37,518 bases of DNA, from assembly GCA_016187725.1 (NCBI GenBank), contig JACPJE010000255.1, forward strand, positions 1 through 37,518, written 5' to 3'. The notes below the pieces were generated by a model. It ran no database searches and had not been told where the DNA came from. It saw nothing but the letters and a program-made list of their open reading frames with translations. The stretch's first letter is position 1. The number at the start of each line of letters is the position of its first letter. This document shows, piece by piece, positions 16,929-25,223 of this stretch. Origin of the DNA: Candidatus Latescibacterota bacterium. GTDB taxonomy: Bacteria > Latescibacterota > UBA2968 > UBA8231. A program made the position numbers and the translations under genes.

Positions 16929-16976
16929 AGCACCCCCGCACTGCCCCTTCCCACCGCGCTGCCTGCCGCACCCGCT

Positions 16977-17714
16977 TTACTGAGGGAGTCTCTGGCCCGT
17001 TCCGGCGGCCTGGATCAGACTGCCCAATAGCCCCAGGCCCATGACGTAGAAGAGCCACAGCGCCAGCACCGCGAAAACCGCCTTCCTGGCCGGCACCCTG
17101 GCCACGGCGGCCAGGCCCAGTCCCAGGACCACCGCCTGCCACAGGTCGAAGAAGCTGAGGGCCAGCAGGGTCTGGCCCGCAAAGCTGCGAGCCATGGTCT
17201 CCGGCACCAGAAAGCCCGGGCCGGTCTGGACCATCGGCGTCTGCCAGGCCAGGATCAGCACCGTGCGCACCACCCACTCGACGGCGATGATCAGCGAGGC
17301 GTAGCCCTTGACCACCAGCAGGGAGCGGTAGCTGACCTGGCTGGTGAAGACGAATCGGGCCAGCAGGAACAGGATGCCGCTGACCAGCACCAGCGAGCTG
17401 AAGGTGCCCGCCACCACCATCAGCCAGCCCTTTTCCCAGGTCTGGGCCAGATCGCTCAGATGCCGCTGCCGCTGTTCCTCGTCCAGCGACTGCAGCTGTT
17501 CCTTGATGAAGGGAGTTTCGGGGTTGAAGGCGAGGTCGCGGGTGAGAAAATGGGCGGCCGCCCCCACCAGGCAGACGATGGCCACCGGCACGAACCAGTC
17601 CAGCCAGTCGGGGTCCTCTTCCAGGGCCGCAAAGCTGCGCCGCGGGGCGTAGAAGACGCGCAGCAGCCGGCCAGTGAGATTGAGGGACGCGTCGGGGAAA
17701 GCAGGACCTGGCAC
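16977..17714 (-). CDS. YIP1-family membrane protein
   Basis: A 245-residue polytopic membrane protein with about five helices. The N-terminal LLRVFYAPRRSFAALEEDPDW, followed by the first membrane segment, is the typical opening of bacterial YIP1-domain proteins. Bacterial function is unknown. The start is a GTG at 17714 preceded by GGAGGAG with a 4-6 base spacing. The gene stands alone between convergent and divergent neighbours. Confidence 0.8.
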   Translation of the reverse strand: MPGPAFPDASLNLTGRLLRVFYAPRRSFAALEEDPDWLDWFVPVAIVCLVGAAAHFLTRDLAFNPETPFIKEQLQSLDEEQRQRHLSDLAQTWEKGWLMVVAGTFSSLVLVSGILFLLARFVFTSQVSYRSLLVVKGYASLIIAVEWVVRTVLILAWQTPMVQTGPGFLVPETMARSFAGQTLLALSFFDLWQAVVLGLGLAAVARVPARKAVFAVLALWLFYVMGLGLLGSLIQAAGTGQRLPQ

Positions 17715-17862
17715 AGCACTCCTCCGCGGATGGGTTGGAGACAGCGGGCTTTCTAATATACCATCAGGCGGGCGAGGGACAAGCCACCCTCCCCGGGAGG
17801 GGGCGCGCAGTTGCGAAATTCGCCTTTGGTCTTAAATTGGGACTACCTTAAGGTCCACAGTC

Positions 17863-18615
17863 ATGCGCGCGATCCTGCTCAAGATACACCTCTACGCCGG
17901 CCTGCTCTGTTCGAGCTATCTGGTGATCTTCGGGATCAGTTCGCTCAACTTCAACCACCACTTCGGCAAACCCGCAGCGCTCAAGAGCGAGCGCCAGCGC
18001 TCCCTGGACACCCTGCCGGCCATCGCCGATGACCAGCGCCTGGCCGAGGCCCTGCGCGACACCCTGGGCCTGGGGGGCTATACCCTGACCTGGGAGACCG
18101 ATCGCTCCGAAACCGAGGACTCGCTCTACTTCCGTTTTGTGGTGTGGCGCCCGGGCAAAGAGTTTAGGGTCCGGGTGCAGTCCCCCAAGGAACTAGGCGC
18201 GGTCCCTGAGGAGGAGGCACCCTCCCCTCCGGTGCCACCCAAGAAAGGCGAGACCCAGGCCGGCGGCAGAAAAGAGTCCCCGCCCAATGCCCCCCCCCCC
18301 AAGGAGCAACCAAAGGTGGCCATCCTGCCCCTGCGGGAACCAGTGCATCTGGTGTTTATCGAGGAGACTGACACCGGATTGTGGCCCATCATCGGCGCGC
18401 TGCACGGCTTCAGCGGGAACATGCCCGGGGCCGGCTTCATGCGTTTCTGGGCGATCTATACGGAGGTGTGCGTTTGGGTGGTGTTCTTCTCGATGGTCTC
18501 GGGAGTCTGCCTGTGGACCGCCAAACCCAGCGAACGCCTGGTGGGGCTCATCCTGCTGGGCGCCGGGGCCGGCGGCGGGCTGCTCTTCATGCTCTACATC
18601 TGGATCTGGGGCTAG
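17863..18615 (+). CDS. PepSY-type membrane protein with Pro-rich linker
   Basis: A 250-residue membrane protein. An N-terminal helix (MRAILLKIHLYAGLLCSSYLVIFGISSLNFNHH) matches PepSY-associated transmembrane proteins. A non-cytoplasmic domain of about 150 residues contains a Pro/Glu/Lys-rich linker (about 108-150), then two C-terminal helices. The KIHLYAGLL motif recurs in the next gene as RIHLYTAFF, so the two are diverged paralogs probably working as a pair. In related proteins these helices can carry heme or transfer electrons to siderophores; no such role can be shown here. TTGCGA (17811) and TAAATT (17833), 16 bp apart, may be its promoter. Confidence 0.65.
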   Translation: MRAILLKIHLYAGLLCSSYLVIFGISSLNFNHHFGKPAALKSERQRSLDTLPAIADDQRLAEALRDTLGLGGYTLTWETDRSETEDSLYFRFVVWRPGKEFRVRVQSPKELGAVPEEEAPSPPVPPKKGETQAGGRKESPPNAPPPKEQPKVAILPLREPVHLVFIEETDTGLWPIIGALHGFSGNMPGAGFMRFWAIYTEVCVWVVFFSMVSGVCLWTAKPSERLVGLILLGAGAGGGLLFMLYIWIWG

Positions 18616-18617
18616 CC

Positions 18618-19202
18618 GTGCTCTACCAGATCATCCGCCGCATCCACCTCTACACCGCCTTCTTCCTGCTGAGCCTGGTGTTCATGTACTTCGCCACCGG
18701 CTATCTCATGATCCACGAGGGCCTGCTGGCCAACCGCGACCCCGAGAAGAAGACCCGCACCCTGCGCCTGAAATACAAGGGCGAGAAGACTTCCGAGGCC
18801 TACGCCGCCCACCTGGAACAGGCCTTCGGCCTGGAGGGCAAGCGCCAGCCCCCGCAAAAGCGGGAGGACGGCAGCTGGAGGTTCGCTTACTTCCGCCCGG
18901 GCACCTCCTACGAGGCGGTGATCGCCGCCGCCGGCGACAGCGTGCGCATCACCGAATCCAGGGAGCACCTGCGCCGCACCCTGACCGGCTTCCACCGCCT
19001 GCACGGGTACGGGGGCGGGCTGGTCTATGATATCTGGGCAGTGTGCTACGACCTGGCCAGCGCCGCCCTGATCCTCTTCACCCTCAGCGGCGTGTACCTG
19101 TGGTACAAACTCACCCGGCGCCACCTCCTGGGCTGGTTGCTGCTGCTGTCGAGCTTCGGCCTGACGGCCGTCACCATCGGCTACCTGCTCACCCTCCCCT
19201 GA
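18618..19202 (+). CDS. PepSY-associated transmembrane protein
   Basis: A 194-residue membrane protein with a GTG start two bases after the preceding stop; no ATG lies nearby. It has an N-terminal helix (IIRRIHLYTAFFLLSLVFMYFATGYLMIHE), a soluble domain of about 75 residues (about 40-115) and two C-terminal helices. TLTGFHRLHGYGG, with paired histidines before a helix, and LFTLSGVYLWYKL are typical of PepSY-TM proteins. It forms a two-gene operon with its paralog upstream and ends four bases from a convergent small gene. Possible role in membrane redox or heme-linked chemistry, not demonstrated. Confidence 0.7.
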   Translation: MLYQIIRRIHLYTAFFLLSLVFMYFATGYLMIHEGLLANRDPEKKTRTLRLKYKGEKTSEAYAAHLEQAFGLEGKRQPPQKREDGSWRFAYFRPGTSYEAVIAAAGDSVRITESREHLRRTLTGFHRLHGYGGGLVYDIWAVCYDLASAALILFTLSGVYLWYKLTRRHLLGWLLLLSSFGLTAVTIGYLLTLP

Positions 19203-19206
19203 TTCC

Positions 19207-19371
19207 CTACTGCTCCCTGGGCGGCCAGGCCCTGAACAGATCCAACTGCTCCCGGCTATAGCGGGCCCGGGTCGCCGGGGTCAGATGTGGCGGTTCGTCC
19301 ATGGTGGCGATGTTCTGCGACATCATCCAGAAGGGGCCGTACCTCACCTCGTACTGCTCCTTCTCGCCCAT
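19207..19371 (-). CDS. Conserved-looking 54-residue protein, unknown function
   Basis: A small soluble protein starting MGEKEQYEVRYGPFWMM, with many aromatic and charged residues and no signal peptide or membrane segment. No family recognised. It is unlikely to be a chance ORF: AGGAGGA lies about 8-13 bases before the ATG at 19371, and a near-consensus promoter (TTGACA, 17 bp, TATCAT) sits just upstream. Start codons further upstream would lie before the ribosome-binding site. It converges on the PepSY pair and is divergent from the sugar isomerase gene. Confidence 0.6.
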   Translation of the reverse strand: MGEKEQYEVRYGPFWMMSQNIATMDEPPHLTPATRARYSREQLDLFRAWPPREQ

Positions 19372-19391
19372 GCCTCTTCCTCCTGGCGCGC

Positions 19392-19431
19392 ATGATAAGG
19401 CCAAGGTCCGGCGCTGTCAAACGCTTGACAG
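19392..19431 (-). promoter_or_regulatory. Near-consensus promoter of the 54-residue gene inside an inverted repeat
   Basis: On the minus strand, TTGACA (19420-19415), 17 bp, TATCAT (19397-19392). The -35 box is one arm of a perfect 7-bp inverted repeat, CTGTCAA (19414-19420) / TTGACAG (19425-19431). The other arm gives a plus-strand TTGACA towards the sugar isomerase, but its -10 region is weak. Confidence 0.6.
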
Positions 19432-19485
19432 CCCGGCCTGCAGGGCGATGTTTATGGGGAGTATCCTCTCAGGAGAGATCGTCAG

Positions 19486-20352
19486 ATGAAAATCGCCCTG
19501 CACCAGATCACCACCCTCAACGCCCCGATGGAGGAAGATCTCAAAGCCTATGCCGAGGCCGGCTTCAGCGCCTTCGAACTGCACCTGGGCAAGGCCAAGA
19601 AGTACCTGGAGACCCACTCCCTCCAGCAATTGCGCGACCTGGTCGGCGCCGCCGGCCTGCAGCCGGTGGGGGCCACCGGCCACGTGGTCACCGCCTTTGC
19701 CGCCGAGGAAGCCCGGCGCCAGAATGGGGAAGAATTTATTCAGGCCCTGGAGATCATGGAGACCCTGCGCTGTCCGCTCATCGTCTTCGGGGGAGACGGC
19801 CCGGCCGAACTGCCCGCTGCTCCCGACCAGAGCGAAGCCGGCCTGGCGGCCCGCGACCAGGCCTACACCGAGGCCCTGGAGCGCTTTGCCGGCCAGGTGA
19901 CCCACCTGGCCGCTCTGGCGGCCCCGCGCGGTCTCAGCATGGCCCTGGAGATGAACTGGTGCCGGCTCTGCCGCTCGGTGCAGACCGCCGCCCGCGTCCT
20001 CGATCTGGCAGACCGCGCCAATGTGGGCTTCCTCTTCGACGCCGCCCACTTCGCCGTTTCCCCTTCGCGCCTCTCCGACCTGGACCTGGTCAAGGGCCGG
20101 ATCATCTACGGCCACCTCGACGACCTGCGGCCCTGCCCCCCCGAGCTGACCAATGTCAACAACGACCGGGTGATCCCCGGCGAAGGGGTCCTGCCGCTGC
20201 ACGAGTGGTACCAGAAGATCGAGTCCTGCGGCTACACCGGCTGGCACGCGGTGGAATTGTTCTGCCACGACCTGTGGCAACGACCGGCCCTGGAGATCGC
20301 CCAGCGGGTGAAACAGGGCTGCCAGCGGGTCTGGCCGGCAGCGCAGTTCTAG
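19486..20352 (+). CDS. Sugar phosphate isomerase/epimerase (TIM barrel), second copy
   Basis: A 288-residue xylose isomerase-like TIM barrel. The opening MKIALHQITTLNAPMEEDLKAYAEAGFSAFELHL, with Glu in FELHL, and the later blocks ALEMNWCRL, GFLFDAAHFAV, IIYGHLDDL and WHAVELF supply Glu/His/Asp residues in the order expected for metal ligands. It differs clearly from the copy at 14544, so the substrate is probably different. GGAGAG lies about ten bases upstream of the ATG. The tRNA-Glu promoter begins two bases after its stop codon. Confidence 0.83.
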   Translation: MKIALHQITTLNAPMEEDLKAYAEAGFSAFELHLGKAKKYLETHSLQQLRDLVGAAGLQPVGATGHVVTAFAAEEARRQNGEEFIQALEIMETLRCPLIVFGGDGPAELPAAPDQSEAGLAARDQAYTEALERFAGQVTHLAALAAPRGLSMALEMNWCRLCRSVQTAARVLDLADRANVGFLFDAAHFAVSPSRLSDLDLVKGRIIYGHLDDLRPCPPELTNVNNDRVIPGEGVLPLHEWYQKIESCGYTGWHAVELFCHDLWQRPALEIAQRVKQGCQRVWPAAQF

Positions 20353-20354
20353 TG

Positions 20355-20383
20355 TTGACAACCAAGGCGAGGGGGCCTATTTT
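20355..20383 (+). promoter_or_regulatory. Promoter of tRNA-Glu
   Basis: Consensus TTGACA (20355-20360), 17 bp, TATTTT (20378-20383). The mature tRNA starts 24 bp after the -10 box, leaving a short 5' leader. Confidence 0.7.
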
Positions 20384-20406
20384 TATTGCTCCATATTTGG
20401 TCTTTT

Positions 20407-20482
20407 GGCCCGTTCGTCTAGAGGCCTAGGACGCCGGCCTCTCACGTCGGCAACACGGGTTCGAATCCCGTACGGGCTACCA
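20407..20482 (+). tRNA. tRNA-Glu (anticodon CTC)
   Basis: A 76-nt cloverleaf. The acceptor arm pairs GGCCCGT with ACGGGCT, with a G-U first pair. The D-arm is GTC...GAC, the anticodon stem CCGGC/GTCGG encloses CTCTCAC (anticodon CTC at 20441-20443), and the T-arm is ACGGG TTCGAAT CCCGT. The discriminator A and the encoded CCA end at 20482. A T-run (ATTTTT) follows at once. Confidence 0.97.
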
Positions 20483-20510
20483 ATTTTTCTCCGGTTGTAT
20501 TCCCGCCTCC

Positions 20511-20894
20511 TCAGCATCCTGAGACGCATTTCCCGCCCGCGAATTCGCGCTCGAACGCCATCCTGCCGTCCTGATAGTACTCGATCCGCTTCCCTTCTCT
20601 CTTCCCGTTTTTGAAGCGCTCCTCGACCTTCAACTGCCCGTCTTCGTAGTACTCGGCCCGCTTCCCGTTCCGCTCGCCGTCGGCGAAATGGTCCTCGACC
20701 TTCAGCTTGCCGTTCTCGTAGTACTCGCGGTAGTACCCCGAATACACCTTGCCGCCCTTGCCGTCCTCGTAATACTGGTAATCCAGCTTGGTCTGCCCGT
20801 TTCCGTAGGTCTCTTTCCAGGCCTTCTCCTGGGCGCACCCCCCGGCGACTGCGACCACCAGGCCCAAAATCGGCAACAACAACGTCCGTTTCAT
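20511..20894 (-). CDS. Putative lipoprotein with MORN-type repeats
   Basis: A 127-residue protein starting MKRTLLLPILGLVVAVAGGCAQEK, a signal peptide ending in a lipobox-like AGGC, so probably lipid-anchored. The mature part is a run of about four MORN-like repeats with the pattern YYxxGxLKxExxFxxGxRxGK (YYENGKLKVEDHF, YYEDGQLKVEERF, YYQDGRMAFEREF). This is the layout of the YwqK-type family often labelled antitoxin, although no toxin partner is seen here. The ATG at 20894 is chosen over a start two codons earlier because GGGAG lies nine bases upstream. Role unknown; MORN repeats usually bind surfaces or partners. Confidence 0.75.
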   Translation of the reverse strand: MKRTLLLPILGLVVAVAGGCAQEKAWKETYGNGQTKLDYQYYEDGKGGKVYSGYYREYYENGKLKVEDHFADGERNGKRAEYYEDGQLKVEERFKNGKREGKRIEYYQDGRMAFEREFAGGKCVSGC

Positions 20895-21009
20895 CGGCAA
20901 CCACTCCCTCGACAGATCGACAAAATCCGCGGATGTTTTTAGATAAAAACGCCGCAGAATCCGCCGGGGTTCCCGGGCAAATCCCCGTGCACTTGCCGGC
21001 CTTCCCGCC

Positions 21010-21078
21010 TCACTCCCCCACCAGTTCCTCCAGGTCCTCCCGCGACACCGTAAACACGTCCATATCCTTGCTGATCGC
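21010..21078 (-). pseudogene. Possible orphan C-terminal tail (22 codons)
   Basis: Directly after the TAG of the RRM gene, and in the same frame, 22 codons read AISKDMDVFTVSREDLEELV then GE before a TGA. The acidic helical composition looks protein-like. It could be a read-through tail or the remnant of another gene's 3' end. Very short, so weak. Confidence 0.2.
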
Positions 21079-21342
21079 CTAGGGTCTGCCGGAGCGGGGC
21101 TGGCGGGGCTTGGCCTGGTTCACCGTCAGGGTGCGGCCGCCGAACTCCTTGCCGTGCATACCGGCGATGGCGGCCTCGGCCTCGCTCTGCTGCGGCATCT
21201 GCACAAAGGCGAAACCGCGCGACTGCCCGGTGATCTTGTCTTTCACAATCTGCACCCCATCCACCCGCCCAAAGGCTTCAAAGGCCTGGCGCAACTCGTC
21301 CTCGGTGGCCCGGTAGGAGAGATTGCCTACGTAGATATCCAT
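21079..21342 (-). CDS. RNA-binding protein, single RRM domain
   Basis: An 87-residue protein made of one RNA-recognition motif. RNP2 is IYVGNL (3-8), RNP1 is RGFAFVQM (about 43-50), and a short basic tail ends in KPRQPRSGRP. Such small glycine/arginine-tailed RRM proteins occur in cyanobacteria and many environmental bacteria and bind RNA, often in stress or cold responses. The start at 21342 is supported by GGAGGAG about nine bases upstream; the frame is open further upstream but without a better site. A predicted promoter lies at 21401-21429. It is divergent from the metallo-hydrolase operon. Confidence 0.9.
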   Translation of the reverse strand: MDIYVGNLSYRATEDELRQAFEAFGRVDGVQIVKDKITGQSRGFAFVQMPQQSEAEAAIAGMHGKEFGGRTLTVNQAKPRQPRSGRP

Positions 21343-21400
21343 CGGCGGGACTCCTCCTGCAAACCTGCGCTGGATGTACACTGCCCCTCTGTGCAGGGTA

Positions 21401-21429
21401 ATGTAATTCGCGGCGCCGGTCCCTGTCAA
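21401..21429 (-). promoter_or_regulatory. Predicted promoter of the RRM gene
   Basis: On the minus strand, consensus TTGACA (21429-21424), 17 bp, TTACAT (21406-21401). This leaves a leader of about 50 nt before the ATG at 21342. Confidence 0.5.
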
Positions 21430-21455
21430 TCGCTTCCACCCCCCTTTTTGGGGAC

Positions 21456-21484
21456 TTGAGGGAGACTAGTTAATATCGTATCAT
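21456..21484 (+). promoter_or_regulatory. Predicted promoter of the five-gene PhyH/exporter operon
   Basis: TTGAGG (21456-21461), 17 bp, TATCAT (21479-21484). AAGGAGGA and the ATG at 21518 follow about 30 bp downstream. Confidence 0.6.
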
Positions 21485-21517
21485 AGCGGGAAACCGGAGC
21501 TGTTCAAGGAGGAAGAG

Positions 21518-22483
21518 ATGGGCCATTTCCAGGAATTGTTCGCCGGGGTCTACCTGCTGCAGGGCGTGGTCGGGGGAAGGCCCCTGCGCCTGCCCCTGCT
21601 GGTGGGAGCGCAGCGCGCCCTGCTGCTGGACACCGGTTGCGCCCCGGACGTGGAGGGCTTCATCCTGCCAGCCCTGCGCGAGTTAAACGTGGAAGCGGGC
21701 CGGCTGGGATTTATCCTCAACACCCACTGCGACCTGGACCACACCGGGGGCAACCACACCCTCAAGCAGTGGGCCCCCCAGGCCCTGCTCTGCTGCGGGG
21801 ACGCCGACCGCGGGCAGATCGAAACCCCGCAGGCCATGTACGCCCTGCGCTACGACGCCTACCGCCGCGACCACGACATCTATTACGAAGGGGCCGCCCG
21901 CGACTGGATCCTCGCCAGTCTGGGCCAGGCCCAGCCCGTGGACCTGACCCTGCGCGGGGGCGAGCGCCTGCGCCTGGCTCCCGACTGGGAAGTGGAGATC
22001 CTCCACCTGCCCGGCCACAGCCGCGGCCACCTGGGTGTCCTCGACCGCAAGCACCGCGCCCTCTATGGCGGCGACGCCATCCACGGGGCCCAGATCCCAG
22101 ACCTGGAGGGCAAGCCGGCCCTGGGTCCCACCTATCTCCACGTGGACCAGTACCTGGACACCATCCGCTTCATCGAGAACCTCGACCTCGACTGCTACGT
22201 GGGTTGCCACTGGCCGATCAAGCGCGGGGAAGAGATCGCCGCCTTCTGCGCCGAGAGCCGCGCCTACGTGGAACAGGCCGAGCGCCTGATCCTGGAGGCC
22301 CTGGCCGCGCCCCGGACCCTCAAGGAGTTGTGCATGGAGCTGGGTCCCAGACTGGGCCCCTGGCCGGCGGCGGTCAACAGCGAGCACTGCTACGCCTTTG
22401 GCGGCCACCTGCAAAGGCTGCAGAGCCAGGGCCACATCGCCGACCTGGGCGGCGCCCCCCGCCGCTACCAGGCGCACGCCTGA
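21518..22483 (+). CDS. Metallo-beta-lactamase-fold hydrolase
   Basis: A 321-residue MBL-fold hydrolase. The metal motif is NTHCDLDHTGGNHTL (HxDxDH form, the first His-x-His replaced by His-x-Asp). A second His is in LHLPGHSRGHLGV, the bridging Asp in YGGDAIHG, and a late His in VGCHWP. A C-terminal helical region (about 245-321) looks like a small winged or helical cap. Members hydrolyse thioesters, lactones, phosphodiesters or glutathione adducts; the substrate is not deducible. It is the first gene of a unit that includes a kinase, a PhyH dioxygenase and an exporter. The kinase gene starts 12 bases after its stop. Confidence 0.88.
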   Translation: MGHFQELFAGVYLLQGVVGGRPLRLPLLVGAQRALLLDTGCAPDVEGFILPALRELNVEAGRLGFILNTHCDLDHTGGNHTLKQWAPQALLCCGDADRGQIETPQAMYALRYDAYRRDHDIYYEGAARDWILASLGQAQPVDLTLRGGERLRLAPDWEVEILHLPGHSRGHLGVLDRKHRALYGGDAIHGAQIPDLEGKPALGPTYLHVDQYLDTIRFIENLDLDCYVGCHWPIKRGEEIAAFCAESRAYVEQAERLILEALAAPRTLKELCMELGPRLGPWPAAVNSEHCYAFGGHLQRLQSQGHIADLGGAPRRYQAHA

Positions 22484-22495
22484 GGCAGACGCCCC

Positions 22496-24328
22496 ATGCC
22501 CCGACCACGCCCCCGGCCCGAGCACCGCACCGACGACCGCGAACACCTGGAGCAACTGATCCAGGCGCTCGAAGCCGAGGTGGCCCAGCGCCGCCAGGCC
22601 GAGGCCGCCCTGCACCAGGAGCAGGAGCGCCTGCACAGCTACCTGGCGCAGATCGAGCAGGCCGAACAGGCCCAGCGGCGCCATGCCGCCACCGAAAGGG
22701 TCTACCGCCGCATTCTGGAAATGGAGCAGCGGGAGGACTTCGACCAGGTGGTGGTGCTGATCGCCGAGCAACTGCGCGACCTGGGCGTCCAGTTCGACGC
22801 CGTGGGGGTCAATGTGGTCGACGAGGAGGCTGCCACCATCTGCGGCTACGATCTGCTCTCCGATGCGGGCGGCCCCCCCCTGCGCACCATCGACCCCATC
22901 GACGCCCATCCGCTGACCCTGGAACTGGTGGAGCACTGGCGGCGGGGCGAGGTGTGGGAGCGGGCGGGGGATGAATCTTTCAGAGAGGGTATGCGCAGTT
23001 CCCTGGTCTCGCGGCACTACGCCCCCGCCGTGGTCATCGACGTGCCCTTCGTACAGGGCACCCTGGCCGTGGGCCTGCAGTCCACCGTGGGCGGCAACGA
23101 CCCTCTCATCCAGATCCTCCAGGAGTTCTGCACCCTGCTCTCCCTGGGTTTCAGGCGCTCCCGCGACCTGGAGGCGCGCCGGCACCTGGAGGAGCAGCTG
23201 CTCCACGCCCAGAAGATGGAGGCCGTCGGCCAGCTGACCGCCGGCATCGCCCACAACTTCAACAACATGCTCCAGGCGATCATGGGCAATATCAGCCTGG
23301 CACTCAACGACGTCGCCCCGACCCAGCGCCCCTTCCTCCAGGAGGCCCTGACCTCTTCCGAGCGGGCCGCTGCCATGATCCGCCAGCTGGTGCTCTTTGC
23401 CCGCAAGGCAGGGCCGGCCATGCGCCGGCCGGTGGATCTGCTGGCCTCCGTGGAGCAGGTGGCCAGCATCTGCCGCCGCACCTTCGACCACCGCATCTAC
23501 CTGTGGGTCCAGCTCCCCGCCGAGCCCCTGGCCGTGCAGGGCGACGCCGGCCAGCTGGAACAGGCCCTGCTCAACCTGTGCCTCAACGCCCGCGACGCCA
23601 TGGAGGGCATGGATCGCCCCGCCCGCCTGGAACTGCTGGTGGACCGGCTCGCCGCCGCCGCCCTCACCCCTCCTCCCCACCTGCATTCCCTGCCGCAGGC
23701 CTATGCCAGGATCCGGGTGATGGACAACGGGACGGGTATGGACGAGCAGATCCGGGCGCGCATCTTTGAACCCTTCTTCACCACCAAGAGCGTGGACAAG
23801 GGCACCGGCCTGGGCCTGTCCACGGTCTACGCCATTCTCCGCGACCACCAGGGCTGGATAGAATGCGAAAGTCAACCGGGGGCCGGCACCACCTTTGCGG
23901 TCTATCTGCCCATCCTCCCCGGAGGACTGTCCATCCCCCGGACCCAGCCGGCAGCCGCCAGACAGGAGCGCGGCACCGAGACCCTGCTGCTCATCGACGA
24001 CGAGGAACTGGTGCGCAAGACCGTGGCCCGCATGCTCCGGCGCCTGGGGTACCAGGTGCTGGAGGCAGCCGGCGGCGCCGAGGGGCTGGAAGCCTTTGCC
24101 CGGTGCCGGGAGCGCCTCGCCTTGGTGTTGCTGGATTTGTCCATGCCGGAGATGTCCGGGCAGGAGGTCTACGCCCGCCTGCGCGCCCTGGCGCCGGCGC
24201 TCAAGGTACTGGCCCTGACCGGATACGAAGCCGGACCGGGGTCCTCTGCCAGCGGGATGCAGATCCTCAGGAAGCCCATCTCCTCGACGGACCTGGCCCG
24301 CAAGGTGCGCCAGACCCTGGACGGCTGA
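22496..24328 (+). CDS. Soluble hybrid sensor histidine kinase (coiled coil-GAF-like-HisKA-HATPase-receiver)
   Basis: A 610-residue hybrid kinase without membrane segments. Residues about 10-75 are a Glu/Gln/Arg-rich coiled coil. Residues about 75-225 form a GAF-like sensor resembling that of the kinase at 8018 ([14 protein letters not shown] here, [13 protein letters not shown] there). The H-box is [15 protein letters not shown] (His253). ATPase motifs are [24 protein letters not shown] and GTGLGLSTV. The receiver has LLLIDDE, the Asp of [13 protein letters not shown], and Lys in LRKPI. It lies in one transcript with the MBL, PhyH, 636-residue and exporter genes, so it may sense the same compound or condition they handle. 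No DNA-binding output partner is adjacent. Confidence 0.93.
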   Translation: MPRPRPRPEHRTDDREHLEQLIQALEAEVAQRRQAEAALHQEQERLHSYLAQIEQAEQAQRRHAATERVYRRILEMEQREDFDQVVVLIAEQLRDLGVQFDAVGVNVVDEEAATICGYDLLSDAGGPPLRTIDPIDAHPLTLELVEHWRRGEVWERAGDESFREGMRSSLVSRHYAPAVVIDVPFVQGTLAVGLQSTVGGNDPLIQILQEFCTLLSLGFRRSRDLEARRHLEEQLLHAQKMEAVGQLTAGIAHNFNNMLQAIMGNISLALNDVAPTQRPFLQEALTSSERAAAMIRQLVLFARKAGPAMRRPVDLLASVEQVASICRRTFDHRIYLWVQLPAEPLAVQGDAGQLEQALLNLCLNARDAMEGMDRPARLELLVDRLAAAALTPPPHLHSLPQAYARIRVMDNGTGMDEQIRARIFEPFFTTKSVDKGTGLGLSTVYAILRDHQGWIECESQPGAGTTFAVYLPILPGGLSIPRTQPAAARQERGTETLLLIDDEELVRKTVARMLRRLGYQVLEAAGGAEGLEAFARCRERLALVLLDLSMPEMSGQEVYARLRALAPALKVLALTGYEAGPGSSASGMQILRKPISSTDLARKVRQTLDG

Positions 24329-24368
24329 AACCGCCTTCCCTTCACCTTCTCAAACCGGAGGAATTCCC

Positions 24369-25223
24369 ATGTTCACCGCGCCCCAGCTGGAGCACTATCA
24401 CCGCGAAGGTTACGCCCTCTACCCAGGTTTCCTCTCGCCGGCCGAGATCGCCGCCCTGCGCGCCGACCTAGACACCATCGCTGCCGGCAACACCCTGGCC
24501 AGCCACGACAAGTCGCGGCTGGAGATGGAGCCCGGCCAGTCCCCCGAGGGCCGGCTGATCCGCCGCCTCTACGAGCCCTGCACCCATTACCCCAACTTCC
24601 GCGCCCTCTCCGATTCGGCCAGGCTGCTCGACTGCGTGGAACAGCTGCTGGGGCCCGACCTGATCTTCCACTACAGCAAGATCAACATGAAACCCCCCCG
24701 CATCGGCTCGGTGGTCGAGTGGCACCAGGATCTGTCCTATTACCCGCTGACCAACCGCGACTCGGTCTCCATCCTCTTCTATCTCGACGACGCCAGCGTG
24801 GAGAACGGCTGCCTGCAGGTGATCCCCCGCCGGCACCTGGGTCCGATGATGGACCACACCTCAGGCGGCTTTTTCCGCGGCAAGGTCACCGAAAAAGTGG
24901 ACGAATCCCAGGCCCTGCCCCTGGAGGGAAAAGCGGGGACCGTGATCTTCATGCACTGCATGACCCCCCACTCCTCGGTGACCAACACCTCGGACCAGTC
25001 GCGCCGCACCCTCATCCTCAGCTACCGGGCCGCCGACGCGTACCCCATCTACTGCGGGGTGATGAGCAGTTCGGCGGACGCCCACCTGCGGCTGGTGCGC
25101 GGCCAGTACGCCGCCGCTGCCCGCTTCACCGAAAGCCGTATTCCCATCCCGCGCTACGAAACCAAGATCGCCTCGCTCTACGAATTGCAGGAGCAGGCCC
25201 GCGCCGCGGAGCACAGGGGATGA
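24369..25223 (+). CDS. Phytanoyl-CoA dioxygenase (PhyH) family protein
   Basis: Predicted Fe(II)/2-oxoglutarate-dependent oxygenase, 284 residues. The iron-binding facial triad is visible as His119 and Asp121 in EWHQDLSYYP and a distal His near 201 in MTPHSSVTNTS. Arg near 212 would bind 2-oxoglutarate. Family members hydroxylate very varied substrates (acyl-CoA, ectoine, nucleotides, natural products), so the substrate is open. GGAGGA lies eight bases before the ATG. The stop overlaps the start of the 636-residue protein as ATGA, a strong hint that the two act together. Confidence 0.92.
   Translation: MFTAPQLEHYHREGYALYPGFLSPAEIAALRADLDTIAAGNTLASHDKSRLEMEPGQSPEGRLIRRLYEPCTHYPNFRALSDSARLLDCVEQLLGPDLIFHYSKINMKPPRIGSVVEWHQDLSYYPLTNRDSVSILFYLDDASVENGCLQVIPRRHLGPMMDHTSGGFFRGKVTEKVDESQALPLEGKAGTVIFMHCMTPHSSVTNTSDQSRRTLILSYRAADAYPIYCGVMSSSADAHLRLVRGQYAAAARFTESRIPIPRYETKIASLYELQEQARAAEHRG

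Noticed and set aside
17787-17803. CCCTCCCCGGGAGGGGG as a terminator or operator upstream of the PepSY pair
   Set aside because: The loop is too short and there is no T-run or symmetric partner; it may be only a GC-rich low-complexity stretch.
20511-20894. MORN-repeat protein as the antitoxin of a toxin-antitoxin pair
   Set aside because: The label is common for this repeat family, but the protein has a lipoprotein signal and no toxin gene is next to it.
21683-23875. A 730-codon open frame on the minus strand
   Set aside because: It lies entirely opposite the metallo-hydrolase and hybrid kinase genes, has repetitive Gly/His/Gln/Val composition typical of antisense frames in high-GC DNA, and shows no domain.
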